Assembly (NCBI GenBank): GCA_029207755.1
Contig: JARCOQ010000008.1
Coordinates: forward strand, 29,935,021 to 29,999,020
Origin: Chamaea fasciata
Taxonomy: Eukaryota > Chordata > Aves > Passeriformes > Sylviidae
DNA: 64,000 bases
Reading direction: 5' to 3'
Below are positions 1-14,207 of this stretch, piece by piece; position 1 is the stretch's first letter; the number at the start of each line of letters is the position of its first letter. Under the pieces are notes generated by a model. It was not told where the DNA came from, searched no databases, and was given only the letters and a program-made list of their open reading frames with translations. Both the position numbers and the translations under genes were made by a program.

Positions 1-3000
1 TTTCAATTCACCTTTACACATCTCCAAATCTGATGCTATGGTTTCAGTTCTTGACGTGAATTAGATTAGCAGAAGGTTAAGAAGAGTGGCAGTGTACAGC
101 TATGTGAGATGAACAAAAACTGTTATTTCCTCTCCCCTTGCATCTCTAGCTTTTCTCGGACTTGAGACAGGCTAGTGATCAGTAAAGCTGACCATCAGTA
201 AAGCTCCACTCTGTATTTTAATAGGGGGCTTTGTGGAAAGAAGTACTTTTTGAAATATTCCGTAAAACTCGAACAAAAAACTTGAACAACCAACAGAAAA
301 CTGATGTTTACTGGTATTTTACTGGTGTTATCACTATTTAATGATGGCCACAAAGACATTTTTGTGTCCTAGTAGTAAATAAGTTCAGCCAGCTGCAATA
401 GTGATACTCGTTACTCCCATTAGAGACAGAGATCTGGAATGATGCATTCACTGAATATGCAGAAAGCAAACACTGGCATTAAAAACAGGTGACTGGGGGC
501 TTTTATTCTGAGAAAGAATTCCGCTCTGCTGCCTGTAGTCCACAGCTTCATATTGCTCTGTGATTTGCTCTGTCGAGTTTATTTCCTCAGGACATTGTTT
601 TCCTCTCCCCTTAGTGATAACTCTGCAATAACATTTGCTTTCAGCCATGCTCCACAGTGTTGCAACTTGCCATAAACTAATGAACTCTCCCATAGACTGT
701 CGTGTTTTCAAGGAAGGGCAACATCTGATCCTTTTATTAAAAAAAACAGTCCCACCAAGGAGACAAAATCAGCAGCTCCCACACACTCTGGCTTTTCACA
801 TCCCGAGTTCAGCGCTGTGTGCCAAGTGAAATCCTCATGCTGGAAGGGGCCTCCATGCAGAAGGAAGATAACACCACTGATGGCTGCCTGCCCTATCAAA
901 CCTACATTATGTCCATGCTGGACCCCAACTGTGGGATAACATTTCCTTAGGGATCTTCAGGGGGGAAGTGAATGAGTGGCTGAAAGCTGTCTTGGCCCTG
1001 CTTGCATGCACATCCCTGAATTCAGAGTCAGTTCTTGTGATCCTGCCTCTGGAAACGATCTGTAGTGTACATCAGAGTCATATTTCTTCTTCTTCAGTTG
1101 GTTAATCTTTTTGTTACATCCTATGTAAGGGTTGAAACTCTGCTGCCAGCTTCTGGTAACTGTCAAAATTTTAGGAGAAGTGGGAGAGCCTGCTTATCAT
1201 GTAATCCCCTCAGCAGCCCATGTTCCTACCAATTATGTGGCTCCAAAACTTAACCTTTCATGGAACTGTTGCACTGCAGTGTTTTCCTTTCCATTGATAA
1301 GACAGGAACAAATGACAGCTGATTTATGCTACAGAAAATGCATTGTGGCATGTGGGCCATTAATGTGTCCAGCTGTGACCACAGCCTGCCAGGCTGTGCT
1401 GGACAGAGGGCTATGGCCCATGTGGGCTCTAGAAGCCCAAGGACATGCCTAAACCCAAGTGCTACCCTGGACTCCACAGGGTTACTTGGATTCAAGATTA
1501 ATTTTTTTTAAGGACCTTATCACTATTTGAGCTCAGTGATTTGAAGCAATCAGCCTTAGATCAACTACAGCCTTGGAGCATGCTGTAGTTGGGGGGCTGA
1601 GGTGCAGTTCCAGCAGTGGCAGCTGCAGAGTGTCACTTTCCAGGGTCCTGTGCTCCAGTTCCACCTATGCCTCTCTCAAAGTAGCCCACAACTCTCAAAG
1701 TAGTTGAAGCAGCATCCTATTGGACATATTCTGCTGCAAGAAGACCTCTCACCTTTCCACACTGGGGATGGAGGTGTTCTCTTTAGCTCCATGTCAGTTA
1801 CTCTCCACTGGACCCAAAACTCCCGTCTTTGTGCATAAATAAAGAGCTGTTGTCCTGCCTGTGCAGCACAGGATGGCAAGTCCTCAGGCCATGCCTTGGA
1901 GCTGCAGAGTCCAGGCCTCCAGGACCACCCCCTAATGCATGCCCTGCATTAAAAGCAGCACAGATGTGCTTGTGCCAGCAATGGGAACCAGCACAGCCAT
2001 GGCAGTCAGCAAACAGGGCTGGTTTACTGCCCTGCTTTGGGGTCCAGGCAGGGCAGAGCCCTGAAGTGATCACCTGAGCTGACACTCACTGATGTCTGAT
2101 ATGGCCCCACTATCCAAATCTCTCCTAATCTCTTCAGTTCCTGCAACATCCCTGTGAAGATGTTACCTCTGGGAACAACACACTTACATCTTTGCATCTG
2201 GAAGGCCCAGAAGCATCTGAAGTTCATGGCCACTGATAGGGGCCTTTTCTTCAGATCAACAACGGAAACCCCTGGGATTTATGATACTGATCCCTTCTCC
2301 CGTCAGCCATCCCAAACCAGAATGCTTAGCTCTATCCTGCAGTGCCATAATTCACCATGCACCCCCATCAGAAAGATGTTGCCAATGTGGATTCATACCA
2401 TGACCAGCAGGTGTGAAAATCCAGAGAAAACTTTCAGCACTTTTCCTGCAAAATCAGTAATTCAGGCTCCTTCCTAGAAACGGTTCTTGTGAGTGCCATG
2501 ACTAAAAGTGCTTCTGGTGCATTTACAATGAACACTGGTACAGATATTTCTTTTAAAAGGTCCTTTGCTGTTTCCAGGTGGATTGTTTAATAAACTGCTG
2601 TCCATGCAGAATGAACGCCCGTGTCCCCCACGAGCGTTTGACTGAGTTTCCAGTCAATGCAGCTGGACCACGATGAGGAACATCTGTTTGATGTTGCTTG
2701 ATAAAACATCCTGCCTTGGAGACTCTGAACACCAGCATCCAGCAAGGAAGAAACTGAATCAGCTGCTGTCTTGCTGCATAAAGCATTTTTTCCATACTAG
2801 ATCTATGCCAAAATTAGCCCCAAGCAGTCCATGATAGCAAACAAGACCCTTCTTCTCTACAATGGAAGTGACACACCGACCCATAAGCTCAAGCAGTTGA
2901 ATGAATCATCTTCTTCAAATAGACCCAGAGTACAAGCATCCACAGAAATAAGACCAATGGATCCCCTGGGATCTCAGTTCCAGTTCTCATCTCCCAGTTC

Positions 3001-4982
3001 CTGCCATGCTTTTAGTATGTCAAAAGGCACTCAGGGGAAGAAAATGCAGACATTCCTAGCAGAGGCAGAAGCTATTAGCTTGGGGGTGAGGTCTCAGCAA
3101 ACATTTACTGTGGTTTTGTATATGTGTCCTATGCTCACCTGTTGTTAAAACAGCATCATCATGTCTGATCCTTGCTTTGAAGGTTGAGTCTCCCTGGAAC
3201 TGTGTTGCAGGACTGCCCAGGGGCTGGGACTTGTGGGAACCTTTCTCCTTCTCCTGCAAGGGGGATCTCTTGAGAGGCATTGCAAAGACACAAGCTTCCA
3301 ATTTTTCTATGTGCAAAGAAAAAACACTTCAGGCTCTGTCAACAGGACTCTTGGTTCCATTCCTGAAAAAAATTCCTTTCCAAAACCCTGGTTCCCCTGC
3401 CCTCCTGCCATGGCTCTCTTCTGCTTTAAAAAATGGAAAATATTCAATTTGAATTCAACCCTACTGGACATTGCATTTTGGTAAGTTAAAGCACAAGCTC
3501 CATAAAATATATTTGTTAACAGGTGAAGAAAGGCATGAAAGAAAAGTACATATCATCTATTTACACACTAAGCACGGGACACTTCAGGAGAAGGTGGAAA
3601 ATTTTTAGCATCTGTAACCCAGGCTAGCCTCAAGTTCCCTCTGACAGAACAAATTAATTATGTTAGATCTGCCCCAAACGAGGGCACAATTCGACCCTAC
3701 ATAATAATTTTAGCAGACATAAAGAACTGGCAGGGCTGGAACAAGTTGATGACAGCATATGGATGGAGAGTTCACAGAACATCTCTGCCCCAGCAGCTTG
3801 TCACACAGTACCTTGCAAGCCCTTTTTCTCCTTGGGAATCAAAGTAATATGAATGCAAAATAATACAAACTGGTCAGTCATAGGAAGTCCAACCAGAGAT
3901 GAAGAGCAGCAGCTCCAGTCCAATGTCTCTTTGTGGGCTCATCAAAGACCTTCTAGCAGATGGGAAACCAAATGTGTGCCAGGAATTTCAAACAGTCCTC
4001 AGGAAGTTCATCTAAATCATCAGTAGCCCATTTGCACTTAAAACAGAGCGAACCCTGTTGCCCAAATGTGACCCAGATAATGTTTCTGACGTGTTTACCT
4101 ATTTCGATGGTATCCTTCAATTTCAATTCCATCTATTCACAGAGATCCAGGATTCATGCAGAGCCTGAAAAATATACAGAAAATTGAATTCCAGAGCATA
4201 ATATGATAATAATGGTAAAAAAAACCCTGACTGCTGCACAGTAGTTTTACTTGAATGGCAGTAGTTTAGGCAAAGCAATGTCTGCTATCGACTGGCCGCT
4301 CATGTGTTTTTGCTACTTGGTTCATTGCTGCTGCTTTTTCTGTGTAAAAGGGGGTCTCATGACTGCTGCATCTGAGAATGAGCTGCAGAAGCTGCAGTTA
4401 ATTGGGATATAGGATAGACTGTTGATGCCTCTGCAGAAACAAGAGCAACAAAAATGATGGCAATAGCAGAGTGGATTTAGTTGACTGTTGCATTCTGCCA
4501 TTCAGCTCTCAGTCCTAGAAGTGCTCTAAAATCCTCAGCAATTTCTGCAGCAACTTGCAACAAGATAAGCTCAAACCACCCGTGCATGGCCAGGCAGGGA
4601 CTCCTGCTCCCAGGCAGTGTGGGAGGTGGGAGAATGGACTCATTTTTAAGACAAGAATTCAGACAAAACTGGATCACTGCAAAGTGCTCTTCAAAGGGCT
4701 GAAATCTCGGAGCCCTCTGAAAACATGGCATGCAAATCCCCAATCATTAGAAGGCAACTTCCACTGGGGATGTGCCAGCTTAGCCCTCTGTAAACCCCAC
4801 TGGCAGCCCACCTGCCCCAGGCCGTGATGTGCTGATAGTGCATTGCCTCACCCTGCAAGGACCCAGATAAGCAGAGGTGCTGGCAGAGCTGCTAAAATTA
4901 CTTATGAACTGCTGAAACTCAGCATTTCCCCACCTCCTCAGACCCTGAATAAGTTGCTGTGCTTTTCATCTGACAAAGAGGA

Positions 4983-5055
4983 ATGGCACGTTCCCCTCAC
5001 ATGCTGTCTGGGCTGGTGGGAGTTGCTGTGGCAGTGGGGCCATGCTGTGATGCTG
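4983..5055 (+). CDS. Candidate signal-peptide exon 1 of the TGFBR2-like gene (speculative)
   Basis: An ATG with G at -3 and G at +4 opens 24 codons: a short basic start, a hydrophobic stretch (LVGVAVAVG) and a small-residue end (CCDA). The frame then meets a GTGAAG donor in phase 1. That is the phase needed by the exon at 14208, and TGFBR2 exon 1 also ends in phase 1. The joined protein would be about 570 residues, close to the 567 of human TGFBR2. Against it: the donor is only fair, there is no GC-rich promoter nearby, and short matches of this kind arise by chance. The true exon could lie elsewhere or left of the window. Confidence 0.22.
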
Positions 5056-7841
5056 GTGAAGGTGACCACACTGTATCCATGGTTTTCTCTTGGCTGACTC
5101 CTGGCTGTAGGGTTTTCTCCCCTCCCAGGCACTTCAGGCTGTTCTGCTGGCTTGGCTTGCTTTCTCTAGGCTTTTCCAATACAACACAACGTGGAAAGGA
5201 CAGCAGAACACAGGAACAAGAGAGAAATGAGGACATAGGTGCAATGAAAGGGACTTGTTGCCAAACAAGGCTGCACCTTCAGACACAGGATGGCTGCAAA
5301 ACTTGGTACGGGTTGTAGCTCCCCTCATGTGACATTCATAGCCCAGTGGCTGACAAATGCCTAAAGAGATAAGCACAGATATTACTAGGCAAACTCACGA
5401 CTGCTTTTGTCTGCCAGGGAAGGTTTTGCCTGGCCTGCTCATGGCTCTGGAGGTACTGGTCATAATTACACAGTGACCAACAACATCCAGCAGGTAGGGA
5501 GTAAAAAAAACCCACTCTTAAGCTGCTGTCCTGAGCAATGTGAGGGATTCCCGTGCTAACCTTCTGTTCTAATCCTCAACCCTCCTTCGAGCCGTCTTTT
5601 CAAGGAAGGATGCAGAACATCCCTGCTCATCTCACATAGGTGTAGTGGTGACACCCACATGAAGCTGTGAGCTTGCCCATATGTCTGTCCCATCCTGCCC
5701 CTTCACCTCTCTCATCTGTCCCTGGATCACAGCTTGGTGTCATCTTTATGTTCAAATGCCAGCCCAACAATTGGCAAATGATGTTACGTGGTCCAGGAGC
5801 TCAGCCAGATCTAATACAGCATTTCAGTTTAATTGGACTTAGCTTCTTGCCCTGGTGAAGCAGGTGCTTGGCTGCCTCAGGGACTTACTGAAAAATGATG
5901 CAAATAACATGCAACCAGGTAACGCCCAACCACCAACTTTACTGATATTTCTGTGAAGTATGTCAGTGAAGTGGATCCAAAAATACACACATCATTTTCA
6001 AACATTGCTGAAAGCGTCAAAGACACTGAGAAAAAACAGACTAAATAGTGCAAAGCCACTACTGTTTTATCCATTCCATGTTCCCCCATCCTCAGCTCAA
6101 TGTTTCTGAATGCAAACTGGTGTTAATGGGAAAGATGTTGTCCAAAGCAAGTGCTCCTTAAAGAGCTTGACTTCAGAGTCTGATGGTAGTATAGTTTTTG
6201 CCTCACTTGATATTTACAGTCCTGTCAAAGCTCACCAAGAGCAGAGCAGCTTCCTTCTCACATTGGGCTGGGTCCTGCTGGGCTTCAGGACCTCAGGACT
6301 GCATGGTTTACTTGTCTGGTTTTTCAAACTTTAATGCCAAACTTTTTTTGGTGAGTAATTTTCACATTTTGAGTTCCCCAGCTGAAAGACCAAAAAATAG
6401 GCAAGTGTTACACATTTCAAGGCACAGCAGAAATCAACAAAATTGCTTAAAAATATTTAAGTAAAATAAACTTCATCTTACTAATTTTTCCTCATAACGC
6501 ACTGTCATGTTCTATGTGCAATTTTTCCATAACTCTTTTCTAATGGGTTGCATGAGAGCTTGGATGCAAATTAACTGTGAGGAGATGGGAAAGATCCTCC
6601 AGGAATTGCTCTGCATGTGGAAATGAATTTCAGTTTAGCCACTTCAGAGCAACTTTTTTTGTTTACTTTCCACTGACATAAAATCAGCCACGATTGCATC
6701 GCATGCGGGATTGGTTAGCCGGTTACATAATGCTTAATAAATCCAAGAGAAATAATATAAAACACATCACCCAGTCTGGGAAGATTGACAGTAACTCAGT
6801 CAGTGTCACCAACCTGCCCGAGCCAGGCATCAGTGAAGCATCTGATCCAATGCTGGTGGGGATGCAGGGTTGTGCTGTTGCATGAAAAATGTGATTAAGA
6901 AAAATGCTTGTGGCACGTGTGGAGGCCTTGAAGACAGACAGATTGTGTGTGATGGTAAGGGTCTATCAAGAAGCAGAGCTCACACCCCTGCAGGGAGGGC
7001 AGCTCACCCCGTCCTGCGAGGCAAGGCAGGCACGTGCTCTCACGCCCAGCTCCAGCTGGATCTGCTGCTGTGTAAGGTATTACCTCACCCCAATAATGTT
7101 CCTCCAAGTACTTCGTAAAATCATAACGGCCCTGTAAACAAAAAGAGCAAGATTAGGTGATTAATTATTTACCACAGATTATTTCTGCAGTGGCGTGTGG
7201 AGGAGAGAGAGAACCTTTCACTGGTGGTCCCCGGGGAGTGGGAAGGAAGGGGCGTGACCCAGGACGGGGCTGCCAGGCTAAACACAAAACGGTGGTACTG
7301 ATTTAAACCCAAAAAAGGGGGGAAGGGGGCGTGTAGGAAGACTGAAGGTACCTCTGGCCCTGCGGTGCCAGCACTCCGGCTCTCCCAGGAAAGCTGTCCA
7401 GCCCACGAGTGGTTTGCTCCAGGCACACATCGCTGCTCTGCCTGGGGCAGCTCTTGGCCTCCTTTCCCACATTTCCCTGCTTGCTCTGCTCCCCCGCTTT
7501 GCTTCTAGTCCCAGAGGAGACCTGCTGATGCCTTCACCCACGCCGTGGCTAACTTCCAAGAGAGGAAAAGCTAGGGATGAAGGGGTTAATTACTACAGGC
7601 GCAGCACAAGCCAAGCCTGTAAGTGACTCCCTATTGCTATTTCGAAAAGAGGCTGCCTGGAAAGGGAAAGGAAAAAAAAAAAGAGAGAGAGAGAGGTTTA
7701 CTTTACAACCATCATTATTTCATCTGCAGAGTTTATACAATGGAAAATAAAAGCCAGGGTACACGAAGTCAAATCATTTCTGTTTCATTAATGGTATGGA
7801 AATCGTTTTGTTTTTATAGGAGAAAAACAAATGTGAACTTG

Positions 7842-7842
<1 letters not shown>

Positions 7843-7892
<50 letters not shown>
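7843..7892. repeat. (TG)25 microsatellite
   Basis: Fifty uninterrupted bases of TG dinucleotide. It is likely length-polymorphic. Confidence 0.98.
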
Positions 7893-7894
<2 letters not shown>

Positions 7895-7948
7895 CATGCA
7901 ACTCCCTTCATTGCAAAGGGCAGAGCAGTGAAATCCAGAAATAAAAAA

Positions 7949-7978
7949 TGACTCAGAGGCCGTAGGACCTATGAGTCA
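7949..7978. promoter_or_regulatory. Paired AP-1 consensus sites
   Basis: TGACTCA at 7949-7955 and TGAGTCA at 7972-7978 are both perfect TRE/AP-1 heptamers, 16 bases apart. They lie just past the (TG)25 repeat and before a CpG-containing stretch. A regulatory role is inference. Confidence 0.35.
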
Positions 7979-10900
7979 GTTGAGCTGTTGTTGTTTTTAA
8001 ACACAAGCGAGAGCACAATATGGCAAATAATTGAGCCTGCAGCCCCCCGGCACAGGCATCCCCACTGGCCCGGCCGTCCCGCAGCACAGGCTGCCCCTCG
8101 CCAGCCCCCAGTGCTGGACACCCGGGCCCGGCATCCCGACCCCCAGGGACACAGAGGGCTGGAGCAGGGCTGTCCCAGCAGCAGCAGCAGCTTTGCGGGT
8201 CTGAAAGTGAAATCTGTGAGAGAAACTTGAGATCCGGTCAGAGTGGATGGAGGAGGCAAGTGGGTCCCAGGGCAGATGGAGGAGTGCAGGGCCAGGAGCA
8301 CTCCCCTGTCCTCACCCAGACATCAGCTGACCGAAATCAAAGAGAAGCTGCTCCGGCCAAATTTTTCTTGCCGAGTGCGAGGCATCTCCTCACTGGTCCC
8401 TGGCATTCCACCGTGCCTGGCTGGCTTTGTTGGGGCACAGCCCTGGGGTACGTCAGTACAAAACATCCCCATGCCCCAAAAACAGAGTCATTGCACTGAT
8501 ACACAGAAAACATGTGAAAGGCACCCGAGAAATACCGGAGATTACCAAAGCAAAAGGACCGGCAGCAATCTGCAGAGCTTGTCGCTCCCCTGGGTGAAGT
8601 TAGATCATGATGTAATTTAAGCAGCTGAAAGAGACTGGAGAAGCCTGCTGGTATGATCCATACCCAGTTTACTTTGTAATGGGACTAAGCAGTATTTGCT
8701 AAACACTGTATTTAAAGGGATATTTTCACAAAGGAAAAGTAAGTGGTAGAGTAAGTCAGTTACCAGCCTGTTTGAAGAAGGTCCAAGCAAACCAGAAATG
8801 TATACTGCATGTCTTCCTGGCACTGGAAGAACTGGTGTCTAACACAATCAAAATCAGTCCTTTCCTATGCACCAGGAAAGATTTCTGGCTCATTCCTTGT
8901 TCCATACTGTACTCTGCCAAATGCAGTATTTATTATGTAGGACAATGTGGGACCACATACCTGAGGGTGGAGCCTGGGTTAGTCCCCTGATCCAAATGCA
9001 GCACTGATGCATTTCCTGGGAGAGCCAGTGGCTTGTGTCTTGCCGAGGCAAAAACTGGGATATAAAGTTTTTTCATCTCCATCTGGTCTGCTCCATCTCT
9101 CCTATGAAGATAAAGATGCAGTGTAAAACACATGGATGGAGAAGAGCAACCTGACACTAAAAACCTCTTTGGTTCAGCAGCTGAAAGCAGCACCAGACCC
9201 CATGACTGGAGAACAGGAGTCTGCTGGAGGAAACTGAGTTGCATCCAAAATAGAATACAGCACTTTGAGGTCTGGGTTCTGGGGAGATTCTGCAGCACAG
9301 CAGGATGCTGCAACAAGATCAGGGCGCTTTTCGACAGGTCAGATCTAGCTCAAACTGACTGCAAGAAATCTGGGATCACTGTTACACAGGTCATGCTGAA
9401 CAACTTCCATGGGAACTTCTGACCTTGCACAGAACCTCCTGGAAATCAGGGCATAGGAATTACCCTGATGCCCATCTGTGGCACTGGTTGTTGCATCATG
9501 GAGGAGGCAGCTCAGGAGTAACCTGGTGATGGGGAACACCTGGTGCTCTTACATGGGTCAGCGAGAGAGCAGAGCCCATCGGCTCTGCTGTTGGATTAAT
9601 GTTGGAAACAAAGTACTGCATATGAAAGGGAAGGAATTTGTTTGTTCTCATAATAATTTTATGAGAGGCCCTGTTATTGCGTACTTGTGTCATTAACCAC
9701 GGATAAAAGTCCAAATCAGATCCTAAACTTGGCAGCAGATGCAGGACTCACCAGACTCACCATGGAGCCAAGGCTCACCCAGGTGGGAAAGCAGGTCCCA
9801 GTGCAGGTGGTGTTTCCATCAGGGCACCAATCTGGGGGTTTCCAGGAATAACAGGACTGCAGGGTTGAGTTAGAGCTGCTCCCCAGTCCCATGTTTAAGT
9901 GCACTGCTTAGAGAAAGCAAAGAGTAGCTTAACTAATCTCCCTGGCCTTAGTGTCTTCCAGTGCAAAGCCTGGGGATTACAGGTTGACTGATCTGCATGG
10001 AAAAGATGATGCAGGGAGCTCCCAGAGCCACTACAGTAACAGCAAGCTGGACAGCCCTCTTTGACTGCTGAAATAGTCAAATGGTCATCCTGGGGTGCTT
10101 GAAGATACGTGGAAAAGAGGGGATAGACCTCACTGCAGAGTGTTTCTGACCTAAAAATTATCAATTTTTCTTTGTCCTTGAGAAATACAAGCAACATAAA
10201 GACAATTATCACTGCAAGACAGAGCATGATCTGTAGGTCCTATAATGGAGGTCCTGTGCAGCAAAAGCCTTGGTCCCCTTCCACCTTGGGAAGGGGTGAG
10301 CTGGGAACAGGGATAAGTGTCCTAGCGTCTCAGTCCAAACACATTCCTTTCAGTTCATCTTGCTGTTTAGCTGTCCCAAAGCAGCATGTCAGGGAGAATA
10401 CTTGAGAACTGAAAGTGTTCATTCTGCCCCTCAGTGAAAATGCATTTCCTGCCCTTGTCTGGGCTATGAGCTGCTTTCTCCTTGCCTGTAACAAATGTGC
10501 TGTGCCTGCGCCACCAAGCACCCCCGGCTTGCTCCTTAGTGGTTCCTGTTCCTTGGGAACCACAGTCTGGGGTAAACTGGAGCCAGAGTTAGGTGCTGGA
10601 TAACCCACCTGCTCTCTGGGGCTGCAGTGGTAGGGGGGGCTCACAAAATCCCCCTCCACATTCTTACAGGTGAAGTCCCTGCTGGCAGAAAGCTCATCTG
10701 CTCCGGGTGGCTGCTTCTGAGACTGCTGTAATGGGACTGGGGTGAAATTCTCTCAGAGAGCTGTTTTCAATGACTCTTGTATGGGGAAGAGGGTGGGTTA
10801 TTGACTACAGCAGTTGTTTCCATAGGCTTTGCAGGTGGCCAAGCAGAGGTTGTGGATGCCCTGTGGGTGATGAGAGGCTGGACGGCTGCCTTGACACACA

Positions 10901-13900
10901 GGAAAAAATATCCTGGTGTCCTTGGGTGGTGGTATCACCCCTGCTGCTATTGCAGGAGAGACACAGGCACTTCTGGCATCATTTTTCCTTTATTCCCTGA
11001 CTTGAAAATCCCCTCATATTCTCTCAGTAACCTCTCTGGGGTCCCAGTTATAGATAGCAGAAGATTTGATCCTGCTCTTGTGCACAGGAGAACAAGCCTT
11101 CCTATTGATGGGAAGCCAAGCTCGCTGTGAGCCCACCTATCGGTGACTTCAAACCATCTTTCCAACTGTCGTTCCACAACAACTTTGACTAACTGTACTA
11201 TTTATTGGCTCACATCACATCCTTATGGCTTCAATTTATTTTTGGAAAACTCAGCCCACATTTAATTAGTTTATAGTTTGTTCCAAGTTTTGCTTATCCA
11301 GCTTTTTTTTTCCTGACTTTTTTTTTTTTTTGAAGTTTGTATTTTGATGTTTAGCATTTGCCTTGGCAACATCTGGAACCCGTTTATGGAAGTGTATTGT
11401 TACTTTTACTGCTTGTGCAGCTTTATTAAATCATCCGACTATTAATATTGAAAGTGTTCATCTGGGTCTAATCAGGGCCAAGATGAGTGATGTGGCAGTT
11501 AAATTGTACCTACGAGCTAATGGTTCAAGGACACACAGTCCTGAAGAGCCTTGCAGTGGGCTTTGTGCTCTTCTTTTTAGCTTCCTAGGACAAGAAGGAC
11601 GTGGAGGGGAGAAAAAAGAGATATTCCTGCTCTGACCTTTCTTGCAGAGCAGATAACAGAATCACAGCCTGAGTTAGTTTAGAACAATTTGTCTCCAAAG
11701 AATTTTGCCTGTTACTGCTGTATTTCTGGATCTTATTTCCATTTTTAACTCTTTCATCTGTCCTGGCTTCCCCTCTGCACAGCACAGCCAAGCCAAGATC
11801 CCCACCACATGCAGCAGTGCATCACTGGAAAGTCTGACATTCTGCTCTGAGATCTCAAGCAAACCCTAGGTATCAATAAGTAAATAACATACCTGGTGGG
11901 TATAAATATATAAATAACCAACCTCATCCAGCACCAGCAACATCCACAACCTGTCCTTTTGTAACTCCTCTGCAGAACCTCCAGGTATCCCTGGGGAGAT
12001 GATGTTGAGCCAATCCCACACCAAGCCTGCTGCGAGCACAGCACCAGCTGTGGATGGATTGAGCTGAAGGAGTGAAAGAGGAACTATGGCAGTGACACCA
12101 CCAGAGCACAGGCCTGGTTGTGGTAGGGCTTGGGTTTGGGGTGAGAAACCAGTTTACCTTCAATCCTCTGTTCCCATGAAATTATGCAAATGGAGTTTGT
12201 AGGGTGCGGTGGCTGTCGCTGTAGGTTGAAGGCTGCACACAAATGCTGGGCTTGATTTCTGTTCCACACCCAAAACCCTCATCCTCCAGTGGAGTTTTGC
12301 CTCAGATTCTGCAAGCCCTGCTGTGGCAGAGCAAGGCAGGGAGGTGAGGGTAGCTCATGCTGGCTGCAGGTGCTTCAAATCCCAGCTGAAGCCATGGTAG
12401 CTAACCCTTGAATCGATGTGGGTAACTGGATCTCTTGAGGTCACCCATAAAATCCCAGGGTGCCCCAATAGGGCCAGAGCAGCCTCATGGATGGAGGAGT
12501 TGCTGAGCAAGAGGTTGCGGGCAACATCTTCACCTACCCTGCTCCCTGCTCCCCGCTCCCCCAAAACCTAGCACAACACAATCCCTGCTGAGTTGCATTT
12601 TAAGCCTGGCATGGGTCATTTAAACTAAAATTTCCTCCTTCCAGTCTTCAGATGCAACAGGCTTTTCCTCTGCACCCAGGTTTTCCCTCCATCATTAACC
12701 TTGGCCCTATATACAAGGCCATGGGAGCTTGTAAATGGTTTATTTCTGTGTGGGAGCCTTCCAGCAGTTCTTTATGACTGTCGCAGGGAGGGGGGTCTGG
12801 GCTGGTGAGGGAAGCAGAGCAGGCACGTGGGATGCTGTCAGAGCAGGCTGCATGCCCTGGATTTGGGAGCAGAGAAGTTAAAAACCCCTTTTCGCTGCTG
12901 GGAGAGAATATGCATTGGAAAGGGTCCATGGGCTCAGCTGTGGAACACAGACAGGTCACAGATGTGACCACCAGGAATGCAGGAGTTCCTGTATGTTGCT
13001 GGCAGACCTGGGGGTGCCCATGGCTGTGCTGGATCAGCAGGGCCCTGCTTGCAGGGGCTGAGGCTCCCCAAGCCATAGGCAGGGATTTTGCAATTTTTTT
13101 TTTCTTCAAACTTACAGCTGGTGATGGAAAACTCTGAGGGCTGTGGCAGCACAGCAAATTATGAATGTCCTTTCCATAGGGGCTGGGAGCACCCAGCACT
13201 GCTGGTTTAAGGACACGGCAGCCAGAGAATCATGGATGACCAAAACCTTAAAAAATTAGCCACTGTAGTTCAGATTCATACCTGAACACTTTAGAGTGCA
13301 TATATCTAAGTGAAAAAAAAAAAAAGTATAAATACATATTTCTACATAAGCCACTCGGTGGCTTTTTTTTTTTTTTTAAGACACTTAGCAGCCTTAAGAC
13401 AGGAAGTTTAAATTTAGCTGGGATTTCTCCCTTAACCAAGCATGGTTCATGCACCCTTTCTATAAAAATAGAGATAATGTTATGCCTGTGAGATACAGGC
13501 CGAGCAGCTCCCCACAGGCAGCAGTTATTCCTGCTGCTGTGGCAGATCTGAGGCTCCGGGGGCAGGAGAGCATCCCGTGCTGGAATGGGCACAGCGGGCA
13601 ATGGAGCCCCAGATCCTGGGAAGTCTCAGCCACAGATACTTGGGGAGTGGGGAGCAAACACATTTCCCAGCTTGGCCTCATTGAACAGGAAGGGGGAGGA
13701 CGAGAAGACAGCAGGAGAGGAGGGAGCTGTCCCAGCCTGGCCGTACATCCCTCCCCAGCACCTCTCTTCCTGCCGAGAGGGGAATAAATGAAGTCTTCAG
13801 GCATACAGAGACACGGAGATCTCCCTTTTCCAACACCGAATGTACTCGGGATGAGGGGAAATGTTAATTTGAGCCTAGGTTGTAAAGGAAGAAGTAAATT

Positions 13901-14207
13901 TCCCCTTGATGATAAATGGTGGGGGAAAAGCAGAGGGAAAACGTGATTCTCTGCGGTTTCCCAGGCTTTCGTTCGGCGGGACCTGCCGGCAGCGTTCTCC
14001 CATCTCCTCGAGGCTTTGGGATAACACAAAGCACAATTGACTGGGCAACGGAGAGCAAAACAAAAGCTTTAAACAAAATGCATGGAGAAATGAGGTCAGC
14101 TGGGGCTCCTTCTCCCCTGGCTGTGTGACTCGCCGGGAATGGCCGTGGTTTTTCCCCGCTGAGGGCGAGCACGGCCGCGCTGACCTGCAGCCCCTCTCTG
14201 CCCGCAG

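Larger units (their letters stand above)
1..14207. other. Upstream and/or intron 1 sequence of the TGFBR2-like gene, no supported gene
   Basis: All open frames here are short, overlap one another on both strands and show no protein I recognise. Notable contents are the candidate signal-peptide exon at 4983, a (TG)25 repeat at 7843, two AP-1 consensus sites at 7949 and 7972, a GC-richer stretch with CpGs at about 8040-8170, and poly-A/T runs near 11306-11332 and 13311-13378. Whether this is intron 1 or 5' flank depends on where exon 1 lies. Confidence 0.6.

Noticed and set aside
13460..14029. 189-codon open frame on the - strand upstream of receptor exon 2
   Set aside because: No recognisable domain and no splice or conservation support visible. 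It is Pro/Ser/Leu-rich, as expected from GC-richer non-coding DNA.
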